From Patescibacteria group bacterium UBA3291 (lineage in GTDB: Bacteria > Patescibacteriota > Gracilibacteria > Absconditabacterales > Absconditicoccaceae), in contig DETJ01000050.1 in NCBI GenBank assembly GCA_002361595.1, positions 1 to 18,479 on the forward strand: 18,479 nucleotides of DNA, given 5' to 3'. The notes under the pieces were generated by a model. The model searched no databases. It was not told the DNA's origin and saw nothing but the letters and a program-made list of their open reading frames with translations. Below, piece by piece: positions 1 to 8,787 of the stretch (the stretch's first letter is position 1; every line of letters begins with the position of its first letter). The translations under genes and the position numbers were made by a program.

Positions 1-1
1 G

Positions 2-478
2 TTCCTTTTTTTCCGATAAAATTTTAATCACTGCATCCGTAAAAATCTGCCAACCAATATCTTTATGTGAATTTGGAGAATCTTTTCTTACTGTCAAAGT
101 CGCATTCAAAAGGAATACTCACTGCTGTGTCCACTTCGTCAAATTCCCAGATTTTGGTGGAGTTAGTCATAAATCTGATTTCATTTCTTTGTAAATATTT
201 CTAAGTGATGGTGGAATAGTTACTCCATCCTGAACTGAAAAACATAGTCAATGAGCTTCTCATTCTCAATGATATGGATCCTGTCATATTATCACTACTT
301 TTACTTTATCAAAGGGTGTCTTATCAAAAGCATTAAAAATCATATTCCCAGCTGGATAAATTGTTTTTCATTCAGCTTTTTCTTTTTTCAAAAAATTTTT
401 TATTTCAATAAAATATGGTTTCTGAAATTCATCTCGAAGTATTTTTTTCCAACTATCTTCTATCTGAGGATCTATCAT
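2..478 (-). CDS. ung: Uracil-DNA glycosylase, N-terminal 159 residues (cut by window edge)
   Basis: Family 1 uracil-DNA glycosylase, which removes uracil from DNA to begin base excision repair. Read with TGA as Gly, the frame gives VVIIGQDPYHGEGEAHGL, the catalytic water-activating motif of the family, at about residues 62-79. This is followed by IPPSLRNIYKE, an LTPP segment, and GVFLLNATLTVRKDSPNSH with the uracil-binding Asn. All the glycines of the GQDPYHG..AHGL block are TGA, so this gene alone argues for the altered code. The start ATG leads into MIDPQIEDSWKKIL, a typical N-terminus. The C-terminal third, with the HPSPLS loop, lies beyond position 1. It sits 17 bases downstream of the PAP2 gene on the same strand and is probably co-transcribed with it. 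Codon 15 (434-436) is CGA, at a position that is variable in the family. Confidence 0.95.
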
Positions 479-495
479 TTTCAAAAAATAATTAT

Positions 496-1164
496 CTAAA
501 CTTCAGGCTGTTCACAATTAAATAATGTCCCAATAAACCACTGCTCAAAACGAATTATTGGATTGATTACATGTCTAATTAGAACATATCTAATTGGTCT
601 AATCATCAGTATCAATGGAACTAACACTCACAAAAGTAATCATGCAAAAATATCAGTAGGCCAGTGAACTAATGTCAAAATTCTACAACTCGTCATTAGC
701 AATGAAATTAGTATAAACAAAATTCCAAAGAAAATAAAAAATTTTTTTCTATTATAAATTCACCATAATAATGTAGCCATAGCAAAGGCCATAGAAACTA
801 CAGCATGATCAGATGGAAATGAACTGGTTGGTAAAATATCATGCAACAAAGTCTCCTCCATTTCTACCTGATTCAAAACAACAATAGGTCTCTCTTTATA
901 AAAAAATGTTTGAATTCAAATATTAAGCAACACTGCTACAAATGTCGCAATACAAATATAAATAGCTCACTGCTTAACCTGCACTTTCTTTTTTATAATG
1001 GCATATAGATAAACGAGAATCAAAAATACTGGATAAGCAAAAACAAAAACATCTGCAAAAACAGGAGCTAAATCTGATACAAATGGGAACTTCTCCTGAA
1101 TATCAATTCACCATTGCAAGATATTCATACCCCATAATGGTTCAATCAATGCAATTTTATCCAT
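496..1164 (-). CDS. PAP2-family membrane phosphatase (undecaprenyl-diphosphatase-like)
   Basis: A 222-residue polytopic membrane protein of the type 2 phosphatidic acid phosphatase superfamily. Three active-site motifs can be read: KERP, then SSFPSDHA with the catalytic His, then CR followed by VHWPTDIFAG with the second His and Asp. About five to six hydrophobic helices surround them. By family it should dephosphorylate a lipid pyrophosphate such as undecaprenyl diphosphate at the membrane (BcrC-like), or a phosphatidyl phosphate. The sequence cannot separate these. The start ATG gives MDKIALIEPLWGMNILQ. A hairpin terminator lies just upstream, so this gene probably begins a transcript that continues into ung. 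Several helix glycines are TGA-encoded. Confidence 0.9.
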
Positions 1165-1187
1165 AATAATCAAAAAATATCTAAATC

Positions 1188-1217
1188 AAAAAATAAATTA
1201 AGAGTTTTCACTCTTAA
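1188..1217 (-). terminator. Intrinsic terminator of the two-helix membrane protein gene
   Basis: Read on the minus strand, a 7-bp perfect stem TTAAGAG/CTCTTAA with a 6-base loop is followed by TTTATTTTTT. It lies 24 bases after the stop of the gene at 1242-1700 and before the PAP2 gene. Confidence 0.8.
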
Positions 1218-1241
1218 TTCAAGTAATTATTAATCATAATC

Positions 1242-1700
1242 TTATAACTGATAAACTGTTATAGTCGATCCCGCTGAACTTGATCATATTGCTTGAGTAG
1301 GTCTATAAGGATCTGAGATATCTCCAAAAGGATTATTATTCGGATAATCTGTTATAACTTTAACTATTCATGTACTTACACAATTCACTATATTCCCAAC
1401 TTTCACAAAAATATATTTTGCAGAATAATTTTCATAATTCTTCATTCAGAATACCTTTAATATAGTCGGAGCTATAAACAAAATCATAACCGTAATAAAA
1501 AGTCAAATTATCATATATCTAATACAATTCCATGCAGACTTAACTTTTGAATCATCTCATTTTGAGAATATGAACAAAAAAACTGAGTAAAAGAAAGCCC
1601 ACACACATCAAACCAACACAGCCAATACAATTAAAGCAAAAACCAGCAGAATAACATCTGCAGGATTCGCTGTAATTATATTTGAACAAGCATTTTCCAT
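1242..1700 (-). CDS. Unknown small protein with two membrane helices
   Basis: A 152-residue protein I do not recognise. It begins MENACSNIITANPADVILLV. A long hydrophobic helix runs at about residues 16-45, a short basic loop follows (GDDSKVKSAWNC), and a second helix lies at about 62-83. A polar tail contains NNNPFGD and ends SAGSTITVYQL. The two-helix layout with a basic loop resembles VirB2/TrbC-type pilin-like proteins often seen in CPR genomes, but there is no cleavable signal and no diagnostic motif, so this is only a resemblance. Six or more glycines are TGA. It lies 51 bases downstream of rpsP on the same strand and has its own terminator at 1188-1217. Confidence 0.75.
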
Positions 1701-1751
1701 AAAAAAACCTTTTATGATATATTATATTAGAATCTAATCTTCACAAAAAAA

Positions 1752-2051
1752 CTATTCACCTTTTTCCTTCTTTGGTAAGGCCTTTCTCTCTACTTCTTTG
1801 TAGAACTTTTTGAACATTGTATCATTTGTTGATTTGAAAAGCAATTTTGCAACTCTTTCAGAAGGCTGAGCTCATTTTGCAATCCAAGATTTGATACTAT
1901 CAATATCTGCTTCAAATACATGTTTCAATGGATCATAAGATCCTAAAACTTCTAAATGTCCACATTGTGCAGGTTTCGTATGTTCAGTAAGAACTACTCT
2001 ATAAAAAGGTCTCTTTGATCTTCCTTGTCTAGAAAGTCTAATAACTAACAT
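1752..2051 (-). CDS. rpsP: 30S ribosomal protein S16
   Basis: A 99-residue protein matching S16 from end to end: MLVIRLSRQGRSKRPFYRVV at the start, then LEVLGSYDP, then SWIAKGAQPSERVAKLL. S16 binds 16S rRNA in the body of the small subunit. The G of the conserved K-G-A-x-P segment is a TGA codon, a very clean demonstration of UGA = Gly, while the other glycines are GGA or GGT. All arginines are AGA. It follows rpmG by 47 bases in the same direction and is likely part of the tRNA-rpmG-rpsP transcript. Confidence 0.97.
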
Positions 2052-2098
2052 GTTAACTTTTTAAAAACATAAATAAAAATCTAACAAATAACACAGAA

Positions 2099-2272
2099 TT
2101 ACTTTAATTTTTCTCTAGATGTATGCTCTGTGTGTTTTTTGCAATGTTTGCAATACTTATTCACAGCCAATTTTGGAGTAGTTGCTTTATTTAAAGATGT
2201 GAAAAAATTTGTCGCTTTACATTCAGGACAAACCAATGCAACAGTAATAACTCCACCTTTTTTCTTTGCCAT
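2099..2272 (-). CDS. rpmG: 50S ribosomal protein L33
   Basis: A 57-residue L33 beginning MAKKKGGVITVALVCPECK and ending with the second zinc knuckle, YCKHCKKHTEHTSREKLK. The two CxxC pairs mean it is the zinc-binding (C+) form. L33 sits in the large subunit near the E site. No TGA codon occurs; glycines are GGT/GGA. It lies between tRNA-Met and rpsP on the same strand. Confidence 0.95.
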   Translation of the reverse strand: MAKKKGGVITVALVCPECKATNFFTSLNKATTPKLAVNKYCKHCKKHTEHTSREKLK

Positions 2273-2327
2273 AATTTACATAATGAATACAAATAAAAAT
2301 ATTTGAATGACGTAGATGATCTTAATT

Positions 2328-2401
2328 TGGCTCTGGGTAGACTCGAACCACCGACCTCGCCCTTATGAGAGGCGCGCTCTAACCTGCTGAGCTACAGAGC
2401 C
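2328..2401 (-). tRNA. tRNA with CAT anticodon (elongator Met, or Ile2)
   Basis: A 74-nt cloverleaf on the minus strand. The acceptor stem is GGCTCTG/CAGAGCC with discriminator A, the D arm is GCTC/GAGC, and the anticodon loop CTCATAA gives CAT. The T loop is TTCGAGT. The paired first acceptor base and the absence of three G:C pairs in the anticodon stem exclude initiator tRNA. Elongator Met and lysidine-modified Ile(CAT) cannot be told apart by eye. The 3' CCA is not encoded, so a CCA-adding enzyme is needed. Confidence 0.93.
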
Positions 2402-2431
2402 ACTTCTAATTTAACAAAATTTTCACAGAAT

Positions 2432-2518
2432 CGGTGAGGGTGGGATTCGAACCCACGAAGCCTGTTACAGCTTGACTCGTTAGCAGTGAGTTGATTTCAG
2501 CCTCTCATCCACCTCACC
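2432..2518 (-). tRNA. tRNA-Ser(GCT)
   Basis: An 87-nt class II tRNA on the minus strand, with acceptor GGTGAGG/CCTCACC, discriminator G, anticodon loop CTGCTAA (anticodon GCT, reading AGC/AGT), and a long variable arm typical of tRNA-Ser. The T arm is GTGGG TTCGAAT CCCAC. The closing pair of the anticodon stem is an A-C mismatch. CCA is not encoded. It lies directly behind a good promoter and 30 bases before tRNA-Met. Confidence 0.95.
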
Positions 2519-2539
2519 AAACCACCAATTCGTGGATTG

Positions 2540-2567
2540 AATATACAGAATTACTATTGTATTTCAA
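2540..2567 (-). promoter_or_regulatory. Sigma-70-like promoter for the tRNA-Ser/tRNA-Met/rpmG/rpsP run
   Basis: On the minus strand, TTGAAA (2562-2567) and TATATT (2540-2545) are separated by 16 bases, and the tRNA-Ser 5' end lies 22 bases past the -10 box. No terminator is obvious before rpmG and rpsP, so this may drive the whole set. Confidence 0.65.
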
Positions 2568-2639
2568 GAGAAAAAATATAGAAGAAAGTATCATTTTAGT
2601 CTGAAGATATTTCAGAATTTTATAAACTATTGACGAAAT

Positions 2640-3242
2640 ATGGCAGAAGAAGTTGTTTGAATCATTGAATCATGAGAATCTTGATGAAGTCTAAAAGAAT
2701 GAGTAACTGAAGCTGACGTTCAGAGGGTCCAAGAAAATTCACGTCAAGCAAAAAAGGTTGCCCAACAATTACAACAAGACAAAAAACAGAATAATCAATT
2801 AGCCAATTTTCTCAGTTTTCTTCTAAGCGAAATTACAAACGATCAAATTATCAAATGATTATACGATACTTTTTTTATAACAATAGATCCAAAGACAAAT
2901 ATTCCATATTTCCGTAAGAGCATGAATGATATAGTAGTTGTTTGACTTTTTTATCCATTCTATTTAGAAAAAGCCAACGAATTATGAGTTTCTCATTACT
3001 ACGATAAGCTAAACAGTGCTTGAGAAAAGTCTGTAAACTGATATATTGCTTACTTACAAGATTTATCAGATAATTACCATGACAATATACCTATCAGCCA
3101 AGACAGCTTTATCAAATTATTGATAGAAATTTTTAAAGAATATTTACCAAACAATTCAAATTCTGAACTATGAGAAAATATAGACAAAGAATATGAAGAA
3201 ATAATATGCGAAAAACTATATTTCAAACCAAATAAAAACTAA
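2640..3242 (+). CDS. Unknown 200-residue protein
   Basis: Not recognised. The start ATG gives MAEEVVGIIESGESGGSLKE, where six glycines are TGA. A glutamine/lysine-rich amphipathic helix lies at about residues 27-55 (QENSRQAKKVAQQLQQDKK), followed by a more globular helical part with YDTFFITIDPKTNIPYF and a C-terminal FIKLLIEIFKEYLP helix. There is no signal peptide or membrane span, so it is probably cytoplasmic. It is transcribed divergently from the tRNA-Ser promoter. A strong terminator follows, and the next gene has its own promoter. Confidence 0.8.
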
Positions 3243-3278
3243 AAATTAATCATTTAATAAAATTTTAGACCAAAAATG

Positions 3279-3310
3279 AAAAAAGTCCGATTTTTTTTGA
3301 CTTTTTTTGC
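3279..3310 (+). terminator. Intrinsic terminator overlapping the next promoter
   Basis: A hairpin AAAAAAGTC / GACTTTTTTT ends in a T run, 36 bases after the stop at 3242. The 3' arm contains TTGACT, which is also the best -35 box for the 1004-residue gene. Confidence 0.75.
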
Positions 3311-3325
3311 ATTTTCGGATATAAT
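3297..3325 (+). promoter_or_regulatory. Strong sigma-70-like promoter of the repeat-containing gene
   Basis: TTGACT (3297-3302), a 17-base spacer, and a perfect TATAAT (3320-3325). The start codon is 33 bases downstream. The -35 box lies inside the 3' arm of the preceding terminator. Confidence 0.8.
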
Positions 3326-3358
3326 TAATCTAGAATTTTATATATTGTTGTGTTTAAT

Positions 3359-6300
3359 ATGCCAACTATAGATGAATTTAGAGCTAAACAAAAAGAGCTA
3401 GAAAATACTGAACAAGAATTAAAGCACACTAAAGATGAACTTAATAAAAAAACAAATGAATTAGAAAATGCTAAACTTGAAAACGAAGATAAAAAAACTG
3501 AGCTCATTAAAGAATTAATGGATGAAGTCGAGGCTCTTAGAAAAAATGCAGAAAATTATGAACAACAAATTGCATCAATCAACGCAGAGTTAATTACTCT
3601 ACGTGAAAATTTTAATAACATTAATCAGTCTACAAGAGAACAAGCAACCACAGAAACTACTTCTGAACAAGCAACCACAGAAACTACTTCTGAACAAGCA
3701 ACTACAGAAGCTACTTCTGAACAAGCAACCACAGAAACTACTTCTGAACAAACAACCACAGAAACTACTTCAGAACAAGCAACCACAGAAACTACTTCTG
3801 AACAAGCAACTACTGAAACAACTTCTGAACAAACAACCACAGAAACTACTTCAGAACAAGCAACCACAGAAACTACTTCTGAACAAGCAACTACTGAAAC
3901 AACTTCTGAGACAGAAGATTCTACTAACCAGCAAACTAATCCAGAAGAAATTACAAATGAAAACCCTAATACAAGCTCATTAGAATCTATAAAGCAGATT
4001 GATATACACTCATATGACTGATTTCTACTAGCTATCAATAAATTACTAGAAGAAGTCAAAAATACTAGAAAATGATTGTCTAAAAAATGACTATCCAAAG
4101 CTTGAAAAAAAGGAATAGATGAAGCAAAATCTAAATTAAAAGATTACGAAAAGCAGCTCAATGGAAAGAGAAAAGCCATGCAAAAACTACCATGAAGAGA
4201 AATTAGCGATGATGAAATTTTAGAGCTCAAAAAGATACGAAATAATCTAAACGAAATCAGAAAAGATATTGGAATGTCACAACGATGATATTTCTCCAAT
4301 AATGCAGGTTATCTATATAATTCACCAGAAAATGCTAGAAAATCAAACAAACGTCAGATTAATGATTTACAGTTTAATCAAGATTTTCAAAGAGAGTTGA
4401 GAGAATGAGCTATATCTACCATATTCAACTGAAATATTCAAAAAACGAACGATTTTCTTAGAAGAATTGCTCAAAGAGAATACAATGAAGCGGATTACCA
4501 AACATATCTAAGAAATGCTGCCATCATTAATCCTTGTCTGCAAAGATATGGAATTGCAATTCCTACAAATCCTAGATGAAGAATCGAAACAATTTCAAGG
4601 GCCCCACGTATAACAACTGATTATAGAAATTTAGATCGATGAGAAGCATTTAAACAATGATGACTAGCCTGAATCGTCGATAAGGCATTAAGTAATTGTA
4701 ATAATTTAACTCCATGACAAAGAGACACGTGGAAAAATATCGCTGTCCTATGATGATATGCAGCTTGAATTTATTGATTATTCAAATTTTTAACATCAGA
4801 TCAAAAACGATGGAAAAAGGCATGAATAACTGCAGCAGCAATATTTGGAACACAAGTACTAACATGAGAAAACCCATTTTCTCTATTTCAAAAAGCAATG
4901 ACATGATGATTATCTTGGGATGAGTTATCCTCTAGATTTTGAAACTCATTCTGAGATGCTGTAGATTGAGTTCAAAATTCTGGAATAGAAAATGGATCTG
5001 AATTATCTTGAGCCATGTATTCATTAATGGTTTTCAATAACACTGCTACTGTCTGAGAAGTTCGTGGACGATCTACAAAATTTAAAAATGATCCTCAATC
5101 TTGGACACAATTTCGTCTAGCAGCAAAAGAAAAAATTTGAGCTAAACATTTTGAGAAATTTTCAGCCGTTTTTTCAGAAAATTTCGATGAAAACAAACGA
5201 AATAATCGATTAAATTCAATTGGAATACACGACGGAATTGATAATAATAAATTAATATATGAAATTGCTAGTTACAAAACAATGAATACAATTATTATAA
5301 ACAAATTTTTAAGTGATAATTGAGTAAAGGTAACAGACAATAGCATAAAGAAAGAAGAATTTGAACAATATAAAAAATCATGCAATGATAATAACCAAAC
5401 TATGGATATAGCTATCCTTAATAATCATAAAAATGATCGATTTATGCCAGATAACGAAGCAACATTTACTGATAGACCAGAAGACAAACAAAACAAAGAA
5501 AAGCTAAATAATCAAGTCGATCAATTATCTTTAGATGAACAAACAAAATCTGACTTAAAAAATGAAATCCAACTATTCTATGATGAAAGACCTATCAAAA
5601 ATAAACCAAACGTAAACGATTTCTCTCTAGAAATAGATAACAATTTACTTGTATTAAAAAGTCATAATTGAGAAAATACAAAAATTAATTTAAGAGATAA
5701 ATCTTTAACATGATTCTGATCAACTGATTCAAATAATTACGAAATTAAATTTACAAGGACTAAAGAATTATTGGATGTTGCATACTTAACAAACGACATT
5801 TTAGCTAGACAAAAAAATAAACAAATTGTTAATATGCCTCCTTTCCAATATAAACAAGAAAGAAAATGAATTTGTTTTAATGATGCTGAAACATTAAGTT
5901 TCAACTTTGACACTAGAGTTTTATCTACTTGACGATGATGAGCTACAAGTAAAATAGAAACTTTATATAAATATCCAAAAGAATATGCAGAATATTTATC
6001 AAAATGCCGAATAGAAAAGAATAAAATAAATGTAGACTCAACACTCTACCCAACCGTTAAAAAATTATCAGAAACATGAATCGATTTTTTCAATGAACAG
6101 GAAGTAAAAGATTTAGAAATTTGGTTAAAATCAATTAAAGAATGACAAAAATTCTCGGTATGAACTACCAATTGAGAACCATACAAAATATCACGAAGAT
6201 TTACCAGTCTATCCAATAAACTCGTATTCACAGCTGTAAACTGAGATGATACTGTATTTCAAGAAGATTTGTCTTCAAAGTTCCCAACCATAATGCAAAA

Positions 6301-6373
6301 AGATAATCAATCAAAATTTGAAAATTTTATGAATGATAAAAAAAATGGAATGCGATGAAGTGCCATAAACTAA
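3359..6373 (+). CDS. Unknown 1004-residue coiled-coil/repeat protein with two predicted membrane helices
   Basis: One uninterrupted frame once TGA is read as Gly; conventional reading stops it at 4019 and many later places. I know no family for it. Residues 1-90 are charged heptad-like coiled coil. Residues 94-183 are ten 9-residue Thr/Glu-rich repeats. About 200-300 are helical and very basic (GLSKKGLSKAGKKG). About 461-479 (IAVLGGYAAGIYGLFKFL) and 488-504 (AGITAAAIFGTQVLTG) are two hydrophobic helices. The rest is a roughly 500-residue polar domain with no motif I can name. An N-terminal signal is absent, so topology is unclear. A GTG at 3350 is in frame but the ATG at 3359 is preferred. 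The promoter and terminator are its own, so it is a single-gene transcript. About eleven in-frame CGA codons occur (Arg or Trp). It could be a cell-surface, attachment or predation factor, but nothing here proves that. Confidence 0.85.
3638..3907 (+). repeat. Ten tandem 27-bp units encoding a 9-residue Thr/Glu repeat
   Basis: Ten in-frame 27-base copies of EQATTETTS, with EQTTTETTS and EQATTEATS variants, lie inside the 1004-residue gene without a single length change. Units 5-7 (3746-3826) and units 8-10 (3827-3907) are identical base for base, an 81-bp duplication. The repeat is rich in Thr with regular Glu, so it is probably an extended linker or stalk. No glycine occurs in it. Confidence 0.97.
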
Positions 6374-6398
6374 AAAACAAATAAACCATAAAAAAAAG

Positions 6399-6430
6399 AA
6401 AGTCGATACAAATTTGTATTGACTTTTTTA
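6399..6430 (+). terminator. Strong intrinsic terminator of the repeat-containing gene
   Basis: A near-perfect 14-bp hairpin, AAAGTCGATACAAA / TTTGTATTGACTTT with one G-T pair, followed by a T run, 25 bases after the stop at 6373. As at 3297, its 3' arm carries TTGACT (6419-6424), a good -35 box for the next gene. Confidence 0.88.
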
Positions 6431-6448
6431 AATAAAAATGTATATATA
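6419..6448 (+). promoter_or_regulatory. Promoter embedded in the preceding terminator
   Basis: TTGACT (6419-6424) is followed 16-18 bases later by TATATA (6441-6446 or 6443-6448). The next start codon is at 6489, leaving a leader of about 30-35 bases. Confidence 0.6.
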
Positions 6449-6488
6449 AAGTATACGTGATTTTTATTAACCATAACACATCATAAAC

Positions 6489-6935
6489 ATGGAAACATTA
6501 TCACCAAAGACACCAGAAAATAAAAGCTGAATATGAAAAAAAGCTTTTACTCTTGCATTATGTGGAACTTTAGCTTTTTGAAGTGTATCTTGTGGACACA
6601 AAACAGAAAAAGACGTAATGGAACAACAAAAGAAAGTTGAAACTCTTTCTTTTCAGATTTCACATTACATCAATGCTCGTAAATGATTTGTAGAGAAATA
6701 CAATACTTTATTGAAATACCCAAAAACTGAAGCAAACAAAGCACAAATATATGAATCTCTATCACAATTATATGATATAATAGCTGAATATGATGAAAAA
6801 ATCGCTGATTTAGCCGAAGATAAACTAGATGCAGAAGTAGATCTTAATGATTACATAGCTGAAGCTGGAAGCAGAGTTCTACCAGGCAATCCAATAGATC
6901 CAAACAAATGGGATTTCTTACTAGCTATACAATAA
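6489..6935 (+). CDS. Small helical lipoprotein-like protein
   Basis: A 148-residue protein of unknown function. After a polar, basic N-terminus with KKAFTLALCGTLAFGSVSCG comes a hydrophobic segment ending at Cys35. SVSC is a weak lipobox, as position -3 is Ser rather than Leu. The mature part is almost wholly amphipathic helix (about residues 40-125) with little Gly or Pro, then a short tail GSRVLPGNPIDPNKWDFLLAIQ. It is likely exported and perhaps lipid-anchored. It has its own promoter and terminator. The start is the first ATG after the promoter; the longest conventional ORF begins only later, at 6711, because TGA codons interrupt it. Confidence 0.8.
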
Positions 6936-6953
6936 GAATATTTTTACACAAGG

Positions 6954-6983
6954 AAAACAGACTCAAAAATGTCTGTTTTTTAT
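6954..6983 (+). terminator. Intrinsic terminator
   Basis: A 9-bp perfect stem AAAACAGAC / GTCTGTTTT with an 8-base loop, continuing into a T run, 18 bases after the stop at 6935. Confidence 0.88.
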
Positions 6984-6989
6984 TTTCTT

Positions 6990-7017
6990 TTGACTTTAGA
7001 AATGGAAAATATAGATT
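6990..7017 (+). promoter_or_regulatory. Sigma-70-like promoter for the coiled-coil/methyltransferase pair
   Basis: TTGACT (6990-6995), a 16-base spacer and TAGATT (7012-7017), with the start codon at 7050. It begins 7 bases after the preceding terminator. Confidence 0.6.
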
Positions 7018-7049
7018 AGATAAGATGTTTATATCCTTACTAAAAATCT

Positions 7050-7436
7050 ATGTTAGCATATTGCATATGAGCATGAATATTATGAGCTATCCTATGATAT
7101 CTAATTTTTTATCTTCGCTACGAATACAAAGATACAATAAATGAATTACGTTCACATCTAAAAGAAGCTAACAACCAAGTTCAGCACCTACAGGAAGAAC
7201 TAGATGAATATACTTTACAAAATCAAATTCTAAAAGAAGAAGCTACAAAACTTCTAGACAAAAACGATAATCTAAACGAAGTCGTTTCAGAATTATCTAC
7301 ATACTATGTACATATCAAAAAAGCTAGCGAAAAAACTCAAGAACTAAATGAATATCTCACAAATCCTGACGAAATGCTAGAAGAAAAAATTAAAAAAAGT
7401 AATAAAAAATCGGATGAAGAAAAAAAGTTTTTCTAA
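7050..7436 (+). CDS. Membrane-anchored coiled-coil protein
   Basis: A 128-residue protein with one N-terminal membrane helix, MLAYCIGAGILGAILGYLIF, whose glycines are mostly TGA, then a continuous charged coiled coil at about residues 25-95 (YKDTINELRSHLKEANNQV and on) and a lysine/glutamate tail KKSDEEKKFF. The architecture recalls DivIC/FtsL-like or YtxH-like bitopic proteins, but no family motif is present and no function can be given. An in-frame TAA at 7041 fixes the start at 7050. The methyltransferase starts 24 bases after its stop, so the two probably share one transcript. Confidence 0.8.
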
Positions 7437-7460
7437 TTTTATAAAGAAATTACAAAAATT

Positions 7461-8072
7461 ATGTGATATGATAGTAAACACGTTGAAATACTATGACCAG
7501 AAGAGTGATATAATGCTGTCGCATCTCAATATAAAGAATCTCATCAACATTTAAATTCATTCTATCATGTAGAATTTCTACGTTTTTTACCTAGATGAAA
7601 AACTTTTAAAATTATCGATTTGTGAGCCTGAGATGGAAGAATGTTTTCTGTTTTAAATTCTCTTCCACATAGTGAAATCACAGCATGCGATATTTCAGAG
7701 AAAATGCTAGAAAAATACCCGAAAGAAGCAAAAAAGAAAATAGTAGATTTGGAATGAGAATTTCCATTTGAAGATGATTCATTCGATTTAGCATTTTGCT
7801 TTTTCACACTCGAACATATCCAAAATATAGAAAGCTTTTTCAATGAAACATACCGCATCCTTTCAAATGATGGTCAGATTTTTATTGGTCATTTTTTTCA
7901 GAGAAGGGAATTTGAACGAACTGCCAATCAAATGAAATTCAAAATTCAGCAATACAAACGCTCAACCGAAGATATTGAAAATATTATGAAAGAATCATTT
8001 TTTGATGTAGATATTGTTCCTATGAGTGATAAATGAGTTCACACATGAGATTTGATTATTTGAAAAAAATAG
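7461..8072 (+). CDS. Class I SAM-dependent methyltransferase
   Basis: A 203-residue methyltransferase of the Methyltransf_11 type. SAM-binding motif I reads IIDLGAGDGRMFSVL at about residues 53-67, two of its glycines being TGA. An acidic residue follows strand 2 (ITACDISEKMLEKYP). Motif IV/post-II is FPFEDDSFDLAFCFFTLEHI, and YRILSNDGQIFIGHFF is the usual late motif (xRxLxxGG-like). The substrate cannot be read from sequence. It begins ATG TGA (Met-Gly). CGC encodes the Arg of YRIL, so CGC is Arg. The downstream neighbour is convergent. Confidence 0.9.
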
Positions 8073-8092
8073 GACCTCAGCCCTACTTTTTC
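8064..8092. terminator. Possible bidirectional terminator between convergent genes
   Basis: An AAAAATAGG / CCTACTTTTT inverted repeat around the convergent ends of the methyltransferase and the 8113-8748 gene, with A runs on one side and T runs on the other. The stem is short and imperfect. Confidence 0.4.
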
Positions 8093-8112
8093 ATATTTTA
8101 AAATAATAAATA

Positions 8113-8748
8113 CTACTTCTTAATAATTGCTTCAATAGCTGCAAATGAACCTTTATCTTTTTCATTAATGATGATATAAAGTTCATCTCAAGGAGTTCAT
8201 TTGAAGAAAGTAACAGCTGCTTGATTAAGGAAATAAACTGTTCCTTCATCTGTAACTGCAGTAAATTTATTATCATCTGTGCGAGAAAGAATAGCTCTAA
8301 GATGCTTTCTATCTGCAGGTTTAATAAGTTTATAAATAAATTTTCCATCAGGCATTACTTTAAGTTTCAACATGTCTCCAGGAATAAGTTTTGTCTTTGA
8401 AGAATAATTCATTGGAACTGGATATTTCTTTTGGTCAGCACCAATCATAAAATAACCATCAAAAAGTCACTCAATTACTTCTACTCATTCTTCAGAATAA
8501 GTATTAAGTTCTGCATTTCCAATAGTATCGTCCCCTTCAGTTGAAGATAATGATTTGATATCCATTGGATCAAAATTAACTAATTGATCAAGAATTACCT
8601 TCATCTTTTTGAGTTCTACTTCAACATTTGCAATTTCATTACGAAGAAAATTAATCATTTGCTGATGTTTTTTCATTACTTCAGGATCAATTGATTCTGA
8701 CTTTTTCAATGTTGGCTTCACAGCCTTTGTTTTAGTAGATTCTGCCAT
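8113..8748 (-). CDS. Conserved CPR protein: N-terminal coiled coil plus beta-rich domain
   Basis: A 211-residue protein. A lysine-rich start (MAESTKTKAVKPTLKKS) leads into a coiled coil at about residues 24-55, then a beta-rich part with YPVPMNYSSKTKLIPGDMLK, KFIYKLIKPADRKHLRAIL and TFFKGTPGDELYIIINEKD. From memory this matches a family of hypothetical proteins common in Candidate Phyla Radiation genomes, with FIYKQIxPVERK and GDxLKL signatures; no function is known to me. Codon use (CGT, CGC, GGA, few TGA) and a strong promoter suggest high expression. Three TGA codons, two close together after residue 87 and one further on, split it into pieces under the standard code. Confidence 0.88.
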
Positions 8749-8787
8749 TTTTGTTTTTGTTTTTTATAAATAAAATTTCATACATAT

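Noticed and set aside
251..499. Plus-strand frame of 82 residues rich in Phe/Ile/Lys
   Set aside because: It lies antisense to ung, whose conserved motifs are unmistakable on the minus strand.
3638..3907. CRISPR array
   Set aside because: The repeats are directly adjacent with no spacers and keep the reading frame; they encode a protein repeat.
3625..4098. Long minus-strand frame opposite the repeat array, and a plus-strand frame at 3603-3983
   Set aside because: Both stay open only because the 27-bp repeat lacks stops in several frames; they have low-complexity content and the in-phase 1004-residue gene explains the region.
5402..5671. Separate small genes at 5402-5671, 6711-6935, 15431-15613 and 16610-16999
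   Set aside because: These are TGA-to-TGA pieces of longer genes; once TGA is read as Gly they merge with the surrounding frames.
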